DNA from: an uncultured Psychroserpens sp.
GTDB taxonomy: Bacteria; Bacteroidota; Bacteroidia; Flavobacteriales; Flavobacteriaceae
NCBI RefSeq assembly: GCF_947492715.1
Contig: NZ_CANLNS010000002.1
Coordinates: forward strand, 1-64,000
Direction: 5' to 3'
DNA: 64,000 nucleotides
In this document: in pieces, positions 35,961-46,600 of the stretch
How positions within the stretch are numbered: the stretch's first letter is position 1
Layout of the letters: the number at the start of each line of letters is the position of its first letter
Notes under the pieces: model-generated
Told to the model about the DNA's origin: nothing
The model's database searches: none
The model's input: the letters and a program-made list of their open reading frames with translations, nothing else
Position numbers and translations under genes: made by a program

Positions 35961-36030
35961 GTCAATATGGTTTGCTCCAAAAATAACTATATTCTCTTCG
36001 GAATAGTATGCCTTAACAGATTTTTAATAC

Positions 36031-37302
36031 CTATCTATTAATAGTTTGGGTTCTATCTGGACCAACAGAAACTATTGTAATAGGAATCTCTAATTCTTTT
36101 TCAAGAAATGAGATATATGTGTTTAGTTCATCGGGAAATTCTTTGACATCCCTCATTTTAGTAAGGTCTTCTTTCCAACCTTTAAATTCGGTATAGATAG
36201 GAGTGACGTTTTCTTCCTCAATATTAAAAGGCAAGTGATGAATTGTTTCACCTTTGTACTTATATGCCGTACATACTTTTAAAGTTTTAAACCCTGAAAG
36301 CACATCACCTTTCATCATACTTAGTTGTGTAACACCATTAACCTGACAAGCATATTTAAGTGCTACCAGGTCTAACCAGCCACAACGTCTAGGTCTACCA
36401 GTTACGGCTCCAAACTCATGACCAATACGTGCCATTTCGGCTCCTGTATTATCAAATAATTCGGTTGGAAATGGTCCAGACCCAACTCGAGTTGTATAGG
36501 CTTTAAAAATCCCGAAGACTTCACCTATTTTATTTGGAGCTACACCTAAGCCAGTACAAGCTCCTGAAGCTGTAGTATTAGAAGATGTAACAAATGGATA
36601 TGTTCCGAAATCAATATCTAACAATGAGCCCTGAGCACCTTCGGCTAAAATAGGCTTACCAGCTTTTAAGGCTTGGTTTAAATATTCTTCGCTATCTATA
36701 AATTGCAATTCTTTTAAGCGTTTTACAGCCGCAAAGAACTCGTCTTCCATTTCCTTTAAATTGTATTGAATGTCTACATTGTAAAAGCCAATCATAGCTT
36801 CGTGTTTGTTAGCCAAAGCACGATATTTTTCTTTCCAATTGTCTAATTCCAGATCTCCAACTCTTATACCATTTCTACCTGTTTTATCCATATATGTTGG
36901 TCCAATACCTTTTAAAGTAGAGCCAATTTTAGCTTTTCCTTTAGAGGTCTCTGAAGCAGCATCAAGCAAGCGATGAGTTGGTAAAATAACGTGAGCTTTT
37001 CTTGAAATAATCAATTTTGACTTATAATCTAAATTAAATTGATCTAAGCCATCTAATTCTTGCACAAAAACAACAGGATCGATTACAACACCATTTCCAA
37101 TGACATTGATAGAATCATCGTGAAAAATTCCAGAAGGTATTGTTCTAAGCACATGTTTAATTCCATCAAATTCTAATGTGTGTCCTGCATTTGGCCCACC
37201 TTGAAAGCGGGCAATAATATTGTATTTGGAGGTGAGTACATCAACAATTTTTCCTTTGCCTTCATCGCCCCATTGTAATCCTAGTAGTAAATCTACTGCC
37301 AT
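36031..37302 (-). CDS. purA: Adenylosuccinate synthetase
   Basis: 423 residues. The P-loop variant GLQWGDEGKGKIVD, the catalytic segment GGPNAGHT, and TTRVGSGPFPTE and RPRRCGWLD are all present. It converts IMP and aspartate to adenylosuccinate using GTP, on the AMP branch of purine synthesis. It starts 6 bp after the Fur-family gene and is probably expressed with it. Confidence 0.97.
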   Translation of the reverse strand: MAVDLLLGLQWGDEGKGKIVDVLTSKYNIIARFQGGPNAGHTLEFDGIKHVLRTIPSGIFHDDSINVIGNGVVIDPVVFVQELDGLDQFNLDYKSKLIISRKAHVILPTHRLLDAASETSKGKAKIGSTLKGIGPTYMDKTGRNGIRVGDLELDNWKEKYRALANKHEAMIGFYNVDIQYNLKEMEDEFFAAVKRLKELQFIDSEEYLNQALKAGKPILAEGAQGSLLDIDFGTYPFVTSSNTTASGACTGLGVAPNKIGEVFGIFKAYTTRVGSGPFPTELFDNTGAEMARIGHEFGAVTGRPRRCGWLDLVALKYACQVNGVTQLSMMKGDVLSGFKTLKVCTAYKYKGETIHHLPFNIEEENVTPIYTEFKGWKEDLTKMRDVKEFPDELNTYISFLEKELEIPITIVSVGPDRTQTINR

Positions 37303-37308
37303 TGTGTA

Positions 37309-37764
37309 TTAGTTAGTTGGTTTGTTTTTTGTTCCGTAAAAGTAGAGAGAATGGTTAGAGATAGAAATATCAAAAACCTCTTCAATTGTTTTTTTGATTG
37401 ATTGGATACGAGGGTCACAGAATTCGATAACTTCACCAGTATCTGTCATGATAACATGATCATGTTGCTTATCGAAATATGACTTTTCATAATGCGCTTG
37501 GTTCTGCCCAAATTGGTGTTTCCTTACCAAAGCACATTCCATTAAAATTTCAATTGTATTGTAAAGCGTAGCACGACTTACGCGATAGTTTTTATTTTTC
37601 ATTTTGATATACAACGATTCTATATCAAAATGTTCTTCACTGTCATAAATCTCTTGAAGAATAGCATAACGCTCGGGTGTTTTTCTATGCCCTTTTTCTT
37701 CTAAAAATTTTGTAAAAACGTTTTTTACAATCTCTTGGTTAGTCTGTTCTGTTTGTTCGCTCAT
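37309..37764 (-). CDS. Fur-family transcriptional regulator
   Basis: 151 residues from the ATG at 37764; the track start is TTG two codons upstream. The winged-helix is recognisable ([35 protein letters not shown]) and the dimerisation domain contains [17 protein letters not shown]. In classical Fur proteins that segment contains a CxxC zinc pair; here it reads TDTG, and no other CxxC exists in the protein, so the structural zinc site is absent. It lies between rel and purA in a probable operon. Target metal or signal is unknown. Confidence 0.88.
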   Translation of the reverse strand: MSEQTEQTNQEIVKNVFTKFLEEKGHRKTPERYAILQEIYDSEEHFDIESLYIKMKNKNYRVSRATLYNTIEILMECALVRKHQFGQNQAHYEKSYFDKQHDHVIMTDTGEVIEFCDPRIQSIKKTIEEVFDISISNHSLYFYGTKNKPTN

Positions 37765-37790
37765 AATCAAGGCACAAATTTACACATTTT

Positions 37791-39995
37791 TTAGACTCTA
37801 GTCACTTTATCTATTCCATTAATTTTTTTAAGATTATCAATTAGTTTTTTAAGCATGTTAATATTGTTTACAACAACGTTAATCTTACCACTAAATACGC
37901 CATCATCTGTTTCAAAACTGATACTTTTCATATTAACGTGCATATTTGAAGATATCACTTGAGTAATGTTATTAACTAATCCTAAATTATCAATTCCAGA
38001 AAGTTTAATTTGAGTGGCAAATTCTTGCTGAGTAGAATCAATCCATTTGGCCTTCATAATACGATAAGCGTAATTTGATTGCATACTCAAAGCATTCGGG
38101 CAGTTTTTCTTGTGCACTTTTATACCATCATTTATAGTGAGGAACCCAAACACCGGATCTCCGGGAATAGGATTGCAACAAGACGATAACTTGTAGTCTA
38201 GTTTCTCTTCTTCTTTACCAAAAACGAGTTGATCATATTTTGATGTTATTTCGTCTTTATCAAGATCTGGAGCCACTGTAGGTTTACGAATTCTATTTTT
38301 AATATAGCTCATAAACATATTGCTACGAGACGACGCATAATCTTTTAACATGGTGTTGTCTATAGTACCAATTCCAACGCGATAAAATAAATCTAAACTT
38401 GTTTTTAATTTGAAATGATTTACCATTTCATTTACCGATTTCTCGTCTAAAGTTATTTTTAGTTGCTTTAGTTTACGCCTTAAAATTTCTTTTCCTTCTT
38501 CGGCAACATCTTTCTTCTCTGCTTTAAGTGAAGATTTTATTTTGCTTCGAGCTCTAGCTGTTGTAGCATAGTCTAACCAGTTACGATTTGGCTTGATATT
38601 TTCAGCAGTAAGGATTTCTACTTGGTCACCACTATTTAACTCCTGACTCAAAGGAACAAGTTTACCATTAACTTTGGCTCCTTTGGTTTTCATGCCAATT
38701 TCAGTATGTATACTAAAGGCAAAATCTATTGGTGTAGCTCCTTTTGGTAAAGACTTTAATTGTCCTTTTGGAGAAAACACGAATATTTCTTTAGAATAGA
38801 GGTTAAGTTTAAATTGCTCAACAAAATCTACAGCGTTCGTTTCGTTACTTTCTAGAGCTTCTTGTAGTTTATCTATCCATGTATCCAGCGCATCTTCTGC
38901 GTTGCCTTGTTTATATTTATAGTGTGCTGCATACCCTTTTTCGGCAATTTCGTTCATTCTTTCACTCCTAATTTGCACTTCCACCCATCTGCTTTTTGGT
39001 CCCATTACAGTAATGTGTAGCGCTTCGTACCCAGTAGATTTAGGAGATGAAATCCAATCACGTAATCGGGTAGGATTGGGTCTAAAATGATCTGTAACTA
39101 TAGAATAGATTTTCCACGCAAGGAATTTTTCGTTTTGAAAATCGGATTTATAGATAATTCTAACAGCAAATTTGTCATATACTTCTTCAAAATCAACACC
39201 TTGTTTGACTATTTTTTTTCTGATAGAATAAATAGATTTAGGTCTTCCTTTAATTTCGTAATTAAGCCCTTCTTTATCCAATGAATCAACAATGACTTTA
39301 GAAAAATCTTTGATGTAGCCATCCTGTTCAGATTTACTCTCTTGCATTTTTTCGAGAAGATCATTATAGACTTCTGGTTCGGTGTATTTTAATCCAAGAT
39401 CCTCAAGTTCTGTTTTAATATTGTAAAGTCCAATTCTATGTGCTAGAGGTGCATAAATGTATAAAGTTTCCGAAGCAATCTTCTCTTGTTTATCCCGACG
39501 CATGGAGTCCATGGTTTGCATGTTATGAAGTCGGTCTGCTATTTTAATGATGATAACACGTACGTCATCATTAAGCGTTAATAACATCTTACGAAAATTT
39601 TCTGCTTGTGTCGATACATCGGCATCTTTACTAAGTGAAGATATTTTGGTTAAACCATCTACAATACGCGCTACAGTTTCTCCAAAAAGACGTTCGATAT
39701 CATCTTTGGTATAATCTGGATTATCTTCAACAACATCATGAAGTAAAGCAGCGGCAATACTCGTAGCGTCTAGACCTATCTCACTCGCTACGATTTTAGC
39801 AACTGCAATAGGGTGGAAGATATAGGCTTCGCCCGATTTTCTCCGTTGTCCATTATGCGCATCTACAGCAACTTCAAAGGCTTCCCTAATTAACTTTTTG
39901 TCATCTTTAGAAAGGGTTTGATAACTTACTTTAAGAAGCTCTTTGTAGGCTTTCGCAATCTCTGCATTTTCTTTTTCTATCTCTACTTCAGTCAT
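37791..39995 (-). CDS. rel: Bifunctional (p)ppGpp synthetase/hydrolase (Rel/SpoT)
   Basis: 734 residues with domain order HD hydrolase (HPIAVAKIVASEIG, ALLHDVVEDN), synthetase (YDKFAVRIIYKS, STGYEALHITVMGP), TGS (IFVFSPKGQLKSLPKG), helical, zinc-finger region (LSSCCNPIPGDPVFG) and C-terminal ACT. Both catalytic modules look intact, so this is the long bifunctional enzyme that makes and degrades the stringent alarmone. It is the first gene of a rel-fur-purA run; purA is itself a GTP-consuming step affected by ppGpp. Confidence 0.96.
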   Translation of the reverse strand: MTEVEIEKENAEIAKAYKELLKVSYQTLSKDDKKLIREAFEVAVDAHNGQRRKSGEAYIFHPIAVAKIVASEIGLDATSIAAALLHDVVEDNPDYTKDDIERLFGETVARIVDGLTKISSLSKDADVSTQAENFRKMLLTLNDDVRVIIIKIADRLHNMQTMDSMRRDKQEKIASETLYIYAPLAHRIGLYNIKTELEDLGLKYTEPEVYNDLLEKMQESKSEQDGYIKDFSKVIVDSLDKEGLNYEIKGRPKSIYSIRKKIVKQGVDFEEVYDKFAVRIIYKSDFQNEKFLAWKIYSIVTDHFRPNPTRLRDWISSPKSTGYEALHITVMGPKSRWVEVQIRSERMNEIAEKGYAAHYKYKQGNAEDALDTWIDKLQEALESNETNAVDFVEQFKLNLYSKEIFVFSPKGQLKSLPKGATPIDFAFSIHTEIGMKTKGAKVNGKLVPLSQELNSGDQVEILTAENIKPNRNWLDYATTARARSKIKSSLKAEKKDVAEEGKEILRRKLKQLKITLDEKSVNEMVNHFKLKTSLDLFYRVGIGTIDNTMLKDYASSRSNMFMSYIKNRIRKPTVAPDLDKDEITSKYDQLVFGKEEEKLDYKLSSCCNPIPGDPVFGFLTINDGIKVHKKNCPNALSMQSNYAYRIMKAKWIDSTQQEFATQIKLSGIDNLGLVNNITQVISSNMHVNMKSISFETDDGVFSGKINVVVNNINMLKKLIDNLKKINGIDKVTRV

Positions 39996-40060
39996 AGAAC
40001 TAAAGTAACAATAAGATTTTTATTGTGCAATGGGTTTTATGCTTTGTTTTTAAATAATTC

Positions 40061-41365
40061 TTAGGTCCTTCCGTTTGCATTAGAAATTTCATTAAATCCG
40101 TCTATTGCCAAACTAATGTTTGTGTAATCACCATTTGGAATAAGTTCTATATCACCAATTATTTTAGCAATAGGAAATAAGACAGAACGTTTTGCTAAGA
40201 CAGGGTTTCCTAGTTCAAATTTGGCCACGTATTCTTTGTTACTTACACTTAAATTACCAGTAAAGGTGACTTTTGGTAGATTTTTATTAGAAATAGAATC
40301 GGTATATAATTTGTCGAAAGATTCAAACCCACCAGATAAGGATTTTGCAACACTATGTGATTGGTTAGAAAAAAAGATGAGATCAGCCTTTTTAGAAAAT
40401 TCGATATGCCCATCATTTACGGAGGCTTTCGGACTTGTAATTAAGAAAAGAGATAAATGTTGATTTACTATAGAATGTTTTAACTGTACTAATTCAGTTA
40501 AAGAATTAATCCAACCATCTAAAGGTTTAATGGCTTGGCTAATTATGGTTTCAAAGTAGGAAACATAATTAGTGAAGTATTTTTCTATTTTTTTAGCTAA
40601 CTCTTTAGGAATAGTATTTGGATTATTATTTGGAAGATCAAAACTATCATAAACTGCAACGATATCTTTATTAGCCTCATTAATTTCTGGCATAATTGGA
40701 TTGTGAAGTCGTGGTTGGTATTTGGTTTTCGGTCTGTCAAAAACAAAGTTAATTGAATTTGAATCTAAAGTGTATACGTATCCCATATGCTTTATAGCCC
40801 CTTCAAAAGCCTTTAGCATGGTTTCTTCTGGGAAGGTTATGGCAACTTCCATTTTTAACTGCTCTGGTTCTGAGTAAATTCCCCATTTAAAACCCGTAAG
40901 CCACCAATCTTTTTCTTGACCTCTTGTAAACAGTAATTCATTATCACGATATAAAGAAAAATGCATGTCTAGCATTTCGTCATTACCAACGCAATTATAG
41001 AATAAATTGTGATTTGGATTTGGGTCATCTGGGCGCTTACCTAAGTATTTGTCTAAAGTATTATATATTCCAGAATGATCATTTGGGTTACGATTATAAA
41101 TGCCAATTTCACAACCAGTTTCTAGACCATATTGTCCTTTCCAAAGTTCAATCATCCATACTTTATTATCATATTCAAAAAATATGGGTTCGCAATCTAT
41201 ATTGGCACTTATCATAAATGCGGCAGCATCATAGCCATAAGCATAACCCAATTGTCTTTGAATCGCATACATACGAGAATAAAGAATATCTTGTTTTGGA
41301 TCATACCTAAAACCCGCAAGATAAATAGCATGAGCTAATGCGCTGGTTGGTTGCCATTGTACCAT
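40061..41365 (-). CDS. DUF4474-domain protein with a novel C-terminal half
   Basis: 434 residues, no signal peptide. Residues 1-215 match DUF4474 from memory: FRYDPKQDILYSRM, QLGYAYGYDAAAF, IDCEPIFFEYDNKVWMIELW, KGQYGLETGCEIGIY, DWWLTGFKWGIYS. The remaining ~220 residues (NTIPKELAKKIEKYF onward) are not a family I recognise. DUF4474 has no known activity, and its conserved Cys-Glu and aromatic positions suggest ligand binding or catalysis. It is a single gene between rel and an M48 protease, without operon partners on the same strand within 60 bp except the protease at 41434. Confidence 0.75.
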   Translation of the reverse strand: MVQWQPTSALAHAIYLAGFRYDPKQDILYSRMYAIQRQLGYAYGYDAAAFMISANIDCEPIFFEYDNKVWMIELWKGQYGLETGCEIGIYNRNPNDHSGIYNTLDKYLGKRPDDPNPNHNLFYNCVGNDEMLDMHFSLYRDNELLFTRGQEKDWWLTGFKWGIYSEPEQLKMEVAITFPEETMLKAFEGAIKHMGYVYTLDSNSINFVFDRPKTKYQPRLHNPIMPEINEANKDIVAVYDSFDLPNNNPNTIPKELAKKIEKYFTNYVSYFETIISQAIKPLDGWINSLTELVQLKHSIVNQHLSLFLITSPKASVNDGHIEFSKKADLIFFSNQSHSVAKSLSGGFESFDKLYTDSISNKNLPKVTFTGNLSVSNKEYVAKFELGNPVLAKRSVLFPIAKIIGDIELIPNGDYTNISLAIDGFNEISNANGRT

Positions 41366-41433
41366 AATGTGTTCTATTAATAACTAAAAAGAGAATACTT
41401 TTATGGCGAAGTTCGTTTAATTCTAAACTGAAA

Positions 41434-42675
41434 TCAATACGTAGTTCTACGTAAATTTCTAACACGTTGAAGCAATGTTGGATGGGAATAATGTGCTAAT
41501 ACATATGATGGGTGAGGTGTTAGGTTACTCAAGCTGTTTTTTGATAATTTTTTAAGAGATGTGACCAACGGTTCAGCTGCATACGTATGCTTGGCATAAT
41601 CATCTGCCTGGTATTCAAATTTTCGTGAGAGATGATTCATTACTAAACTTGTTAATTCTGAAATAGGCGAGTAGAGGAGTCCAAAGGCTATTAATCCAAC
41701 ATGAAAACTAGGTGTCTCTACACCAAGCGCATTGGATAATAGTGGGTTGGAAATAAAAATAGATAGAATAAAAAAAGTGATTCCGGTTAAAGCTATAGAC
41801 GCTATTAAGTTGTAAATAATGTGTTTTCGTTTGTAATGACCTACTTCATGAGCAAGCACAGCAACAATTTCTTCATCATTAAGTTCATTTACTAAGGTAT
41901 CGTAAAGTGTAACACGCTTTTCATTACCAAACCCAGAAAAATAAGCGTTAGCTTTAGTGCTTCTTTTTGAACCATCAATAATAAAAATCTTGTCGAGATT
42001 AAAACCAACAGATTTTGCATATTCTGAAATTTTATCTCTTAAACTACCTGCTTCTAATGGGGTTTGTTTATTGAAAAGAGGAACTACAAGTCTAGAATAG
42101 AACATGTTCATGAAAATGGTGAAGAGTGTCACGATTCCCCAAGCATATAGCCAAAACAAATCTTGAGTTTGTTGGTAGAACCAAATAATTAATGCTAGAA
42201 TTCCTCCACCAATAATAGCCATCATAATCAATCCTTTAATCTTATCTAAGATGAATGTTTTTCTTGTGGTTTTATTAAAGCCAAATCGTTCTTCAATCAC
42301 AAAAGTTTTATAATAACTAAAGGGAGTAGAAATTAGGTCGCTGCCTAACATAATGATGCCAAAGAAAACTAAAGCAATTACTATGGAATAGTCACTAAAA
42401 CTTCTAGCTATCGTATCTACAAATTCAAAACCATCAAACAATAAAAAACCAAGTGTTAGGATTAATGAGAAAAGAGAACTCCATATTCCGAATTTATAAT
42501 TAGTTTTTTTATAAGATTGCGATTTTTTGTATTCTGCTTCATCGTATACATCATCCAACTCTGTTGGTATTGGATCATCATAATGTTTAGCATTGAGTGC
42601 ATCTAAATATTTATCTATTATAAAGTTGAAAATGATAATGCCAATAATTAATAAGAAAAGTATTTCTGCTGTCAT
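41434..42675 (-). CDS. M48-family membrane protease (Ste24/CAAX-like)
   Basis: 413 residues from MTAEILFLLIIGII; the track start would overlap the upstream methyltransferase by 31 bp. It has about six membrane helices, the zinc motif HEVGH near residue 276 and the third ligand in EYQADDYAKH. The architecture matches Ste24-type CAAX proteases. It probably cleaves membrane or lipid-modified proteins for quality control. It begins 4 bp after the TrmH-family gene. Confidence 0.92.
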   Translation of the reverse strand: MTAEILFLLIIGIIIFNFIIDKYLDALNAKHYDDPIPTELDDVYDEAEYKKSQSYKKTNYKFGIWSSLFSLILTLGFLLFDGFEFVDTIARSFSDYSIVIALVFFGIIMLGSDLISTPFSYYKTFVIEERFGFNKTTRKTFILDKIKGLIMMAIIGGGILALIIWFYQQTQDLFWLYAWGIVTLFTIFMNMFYSRLVVPLFNKQTPLEAGSLRDKISEYAKSVGFNLDKIFIIDGSKRSTKANAYFSGFGNEKRVTLYDTLVNELNDEEIVAVLAHEVGHYKRKHIIYNLIASIALTGITFFILSIFISNPLLSNALGVETPSFHVGLIAFGLLYSPISELTSLVMNHLSRKFEYQADDYAKHTYAAEPLVTSLKKLSKNSLSNLTPHPSYVLAHYSHPTLLQRVRNLRRTTY

Positions 42676-42679
42676 AATA

Positions 42680-43480
42680 TTATTTGAAATGTCGTTGACG
42701 TTTTGCTTCAAAGATTAAAATTCCGGCGGCAACCGAAACATTCATGCTATCAATTTCTCCTTGCATTGGAATCACAATATTTTGAGAAGAATTTTTTAAC
42801 CATTCATCACTTAAGCCCGTGGCTTCTGTGCCAACCACAATAGCCGTTGGATTAGTAAAATCTTGTGTGTGGTAATCTACTGAGGCTTGTAAAGCAGCAC
42901 AATAGATAGCTATATTTTGCTGCTGTAAAAAATTAATAATCTCTTTTGTTTGACCAGTTGCTATTTGGTTTGTAAATACACACCCTACACTGGATCTAAT
43001 AATATTCGGATTGTAAAGGTCGCTTTTAGGGTTAGCAATAATAACGGCATCTACATTTGCGGCATCTGCAGTGCGCAATAAAGCACCAATGTTTCCAGGT
43101 TTTTCAGGAGCCTCTGCAACAAGAATTAAAGGATTTGGCGAATCAAATTTTAAATGATTCATGTCATGAGATCTAACGTTAACTATGGCAATAACCCCTT
43201 CAGTAGTATCGCGATGCGCAAGTTTTTGAAAAACTTCTTTAGAAATCTCAATACATTCTATCTCAGAAGATGATAGCGATTGCCTAAGTTGTTCAGAAAA
43301 GAGTGGCTTATAAAATAAAACTGTTTTTATTTGATAGTTTGCCTTTTGAGCCAAACTCAGCTCTCTCTGTCCTTCAACTACAAAAAGCCCTGTTTTTTTT
43401 CGTTCTCGTGATTTCTCCTTTAGAACAATTATTTTTTTTACTAATGGGTTTTGAGTACTCGTAATCTCCTTATGATTCAT
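42680..43480 (-). CDS. TrmH/SpoU-family RNA 2'-O-methyltransferase
   Basis: 266 residues, with an N-terminal substrate-binding region (LVKKIIVLKEKSRERKKTG) and a SPOUT knot with motif 1 LVAEAPEKPGNIGALLRTADA, motif 2 IVVGTEATGLS and motif 3 IPMQGEIDSMNVSVAAGIL. It methylates a ribose in tRNA or 23S rRNA; the exact target is not readable. It is cotranscribed with the M48 protease. Confidence 0.93.
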   Translation of the reverse strand: MNHKEITSTQNPLVKKIIVLKEKSRERKKTGLFVVEGQRELSLAQKANYQIKTVLFYKPLFSEQLRQSLSSSEIECIEISKEVFQKLAHRDTTEGVIAIVNVRSHDMNHLKFDSPNPLILVAEAPEKPGNIGALLRTADAANVDAVIIANPKSDLYNPNIIRSSVGCVFTNQIATGQTKEIINFLQQQNIAIYCAALQASVDYHTQDFTNPTAIVVGTEATGLSDEWLKNSSQNIVIPMQGEIDSMNVSVAAGILIFEAKRQRHFK

Positions 43481-43690
43481 TTTCTGGCTATGCGCTATAT
43501 TTGAATAGCCACAAATTTACGCTTTTATAGATCATTCACAATGTCTTTGTTGGTATTAGAGTTAACAATTGTTTTTACAAAAAGGTAGGAAAATTCCAAA
43601 CCCAATTGTTATAGTAATGACATTAATCCGTTGATACTTAACTTTCCAGTTAACAATCAATTTAACTACTAACCAAACGCTATCTTTTCT

Positions 43691-46600
43691 ATGAAAGTAA
43701 AATTACTATTTCCGCTTGTTGCCCTACTTTTTTCGATAACCACGTTTTCTCAAACTTTAAATCAACCCAATGATATGGTCGTTTGTGACAATGATAATGA
43801 TGACATTGCTTCTTTTAATTTAGAATCTCAAACACCATTAATTCTTGGAGATTTCAGTCCAAATGAATACACGATCACCTATCATCTTACAGAAGCAGAT
43901 GCGGTAAATCAGTTAAATCCTTTACCATCTCCATATACCAATTCTTCAAATCCTCAGACAATTTATGTTAGCGCAGTTCAAAACACAGGTAATATAGAGC
44001 TATTTACATTTAATCTCATTGTAAACTCATTACCAATAAATGGTTTTGCTCAAGATGTTATTGCATGTGATGAAGGGGGTGGCTTTGCAGTATTTGATTT
44101 AACTCAATTTGATCTAGAATTTGCCGAGGGTAACCCAAACCTATCTGTTACTTATTATGAAACATTACAGAATGCAGATTTAGGGATAAATTCAATAGCA
44201 AACCCTGAATCTTATATAAATACGGTTGCTTATTTTCAAACCATTTACGTGAGAATTGAAGATAACGTTACGGGTTGTTATTATGCGAGCCCAAATACCG
44301 TTTTATACTTAAATGTAGATCAAAGTATTATTCTAACTGAACCAACAGCATTTGTTGTTTGTGATGACGACGGAGATGGGTTTTATCCTTTCGATTTAGA
44401 AAGTAAAACTGCCGAAATTTTAAACGGAAACCAAAACCCAACACTTATTGTAACTTACCATGAAACCCTTGCTGATGCTGACGCTAATGTGAACGCATTA
44501 TCAACGCCATATTTTAATATTGTTGGTTTTGCACAAACTATTTATGTAAGAGTGTCGACAAATTTTGGTGATTGTTATGAAACCACAACTTTAGAATTAG
44601 TAGTAGATGTTGACTGCCTTTCGGTATCTCCAGCAACGATAGATTTTTGTTCAGACGACCCTAATTTTATTGGTGAATTTGATTTAACATCTGAGAATTC
44701 AGAGATTGTTAATGGAGCGGATGTTGTCGATTATGTTTTTACATATTATACAACAGAAGCAGATGCTGTAAATCAGAATAACCCTATAGCCAATCCAACA
44801 TCTTATCAAAATACTCTAGAAACATTAGTGATTTATGTACATGTAGAAGAAAATGCTACAGGTAACACAGCAATAACAACATTAACGATTAATGCCAATT
44901 TAGCACCAATAGTTGATTATAATGGTTCTTATACGATTTGCAATGGAGAGGAAGTTGTGTTAACACCTTTAGTTTCTGGAGGTAGTGGACAATATACATA
45001 CCTATGGAATACAGGTGCCACAGATCCAGAAATTGTCGTGTTCGAAAGTGGTGTTTATACTATCGATGTAACAGATGCATTTACTGGCTGTATCGCTGAA
45101 ACGTTTTCTATAGATGTTATAGAAGGAGAATCAATAGCACTAGGTGATGCCGCCGATTTAACAAGCTGTGAACCAAATGCAATATATGATTTAACCTTGA
45201 CGCTTCCAGAGATTTTATTAGGAGCAGATGCAAGTTCTTTTATTATAACATTTCATGTCAATCCAAACGATGCGTTCTTCGGTGTTAATCCTATTGCAAA
45301 TCCTACAGTTTATACTTCGACAAATGCTACGGAAACAATTTATGTAAGAGTTCAAAATGAAAACGATAGTTGTTTTGCTCTTAGCGATTTTAATATCCTA
45401 ACAGAAACATGTCCTATTGAAGTGGCGTGTGGAGAAGATCCAGTTAATACAACGTTTTGCTATGAATTGGATGATGCTACACCATATGTATATTCTAGTT
45501 CTGATGGCTCACAGTTGCATGTGTTTTTTAATGCTGGACAGGTTGAAGATACTTGGGACGAATTGGTAGTTCTAGATTCTGATGGTGTTACAAATTTAAA
45601 TCCAGAAGCAACAACTTATGGGAATGGAGGTGACTTAACAGGATTATCTTTTGTGTCAACAGGTGATACAATTACTATTTATATTAATTCTGATGAGGTT
45701 TTTGCATGTGCAAATCAAAATTATATTCCAATAGATTTTACCGTAAGTTGTTTAGATCCAAATGCCTTACCTAACTGTACGTCTGTACTTACATCACCTG
45801 AGAATGGTTCTGAGGACGTAAACGAAAATACAGATATAACTTGGACGGCTTCGTCTGGGTTGGTTAACGGTTATAAGGTATCAGTAGGAATCACGCCTGG
45901 AGGAACGGAGGTTCTTGACCATGTTGATGTAGGTAATGTATTAACTTATGATATAGGAACACTCGATTATGAGATTACGTATTATGTAAGTATTGTGCCT
46001 TACAATGACAATGGTGATGCCATAGAATGTGCTGAAGAGAGTTTTACTACAAGAGCAAACCCTAATCAGCTCGTAGATTGTGATAATGGTGCTGTTAACA
46101 CAAATTATTGCTACGGAAATAATGACACTAGCGAATTTTCTTTTGAAAGTGTTGACGGACTGCCACTAACTGTTGTTTTTAACGCAGGAGCGACCGAGGT
46201 AAATTATGATGAAATTTCAATACTAGATTCTGACGGAACCGTTTTAAATCCAACACTTCCTTATGGGAATAATGGAAGCTTTACAGGATTAAGTTATACG
46301 TCTTCTGGAAATAGTATTACTATACGTTTTGATACTGATGGTTCTATTAGCTGTCAATCTGGAAGTACTTGTTGTACCGAAGCCTTTGATTTTGATGTGT
46401 TCTGTGCGTCTTCGGTTGGATTGATACAAGTAAATGCTTTTGAAGATGCCAATACAAATGCTGTATTTGATGCCAATGAGTTTAATTTCTCAAATGGATA
46501 TTTCACCTATGAAGTTAATAGTGATGGTATTATTAATACCGTGAATTCATCTACAGGGAGTTTTCAAATTATTAGTACAAATGACACTGATACTTATGAT

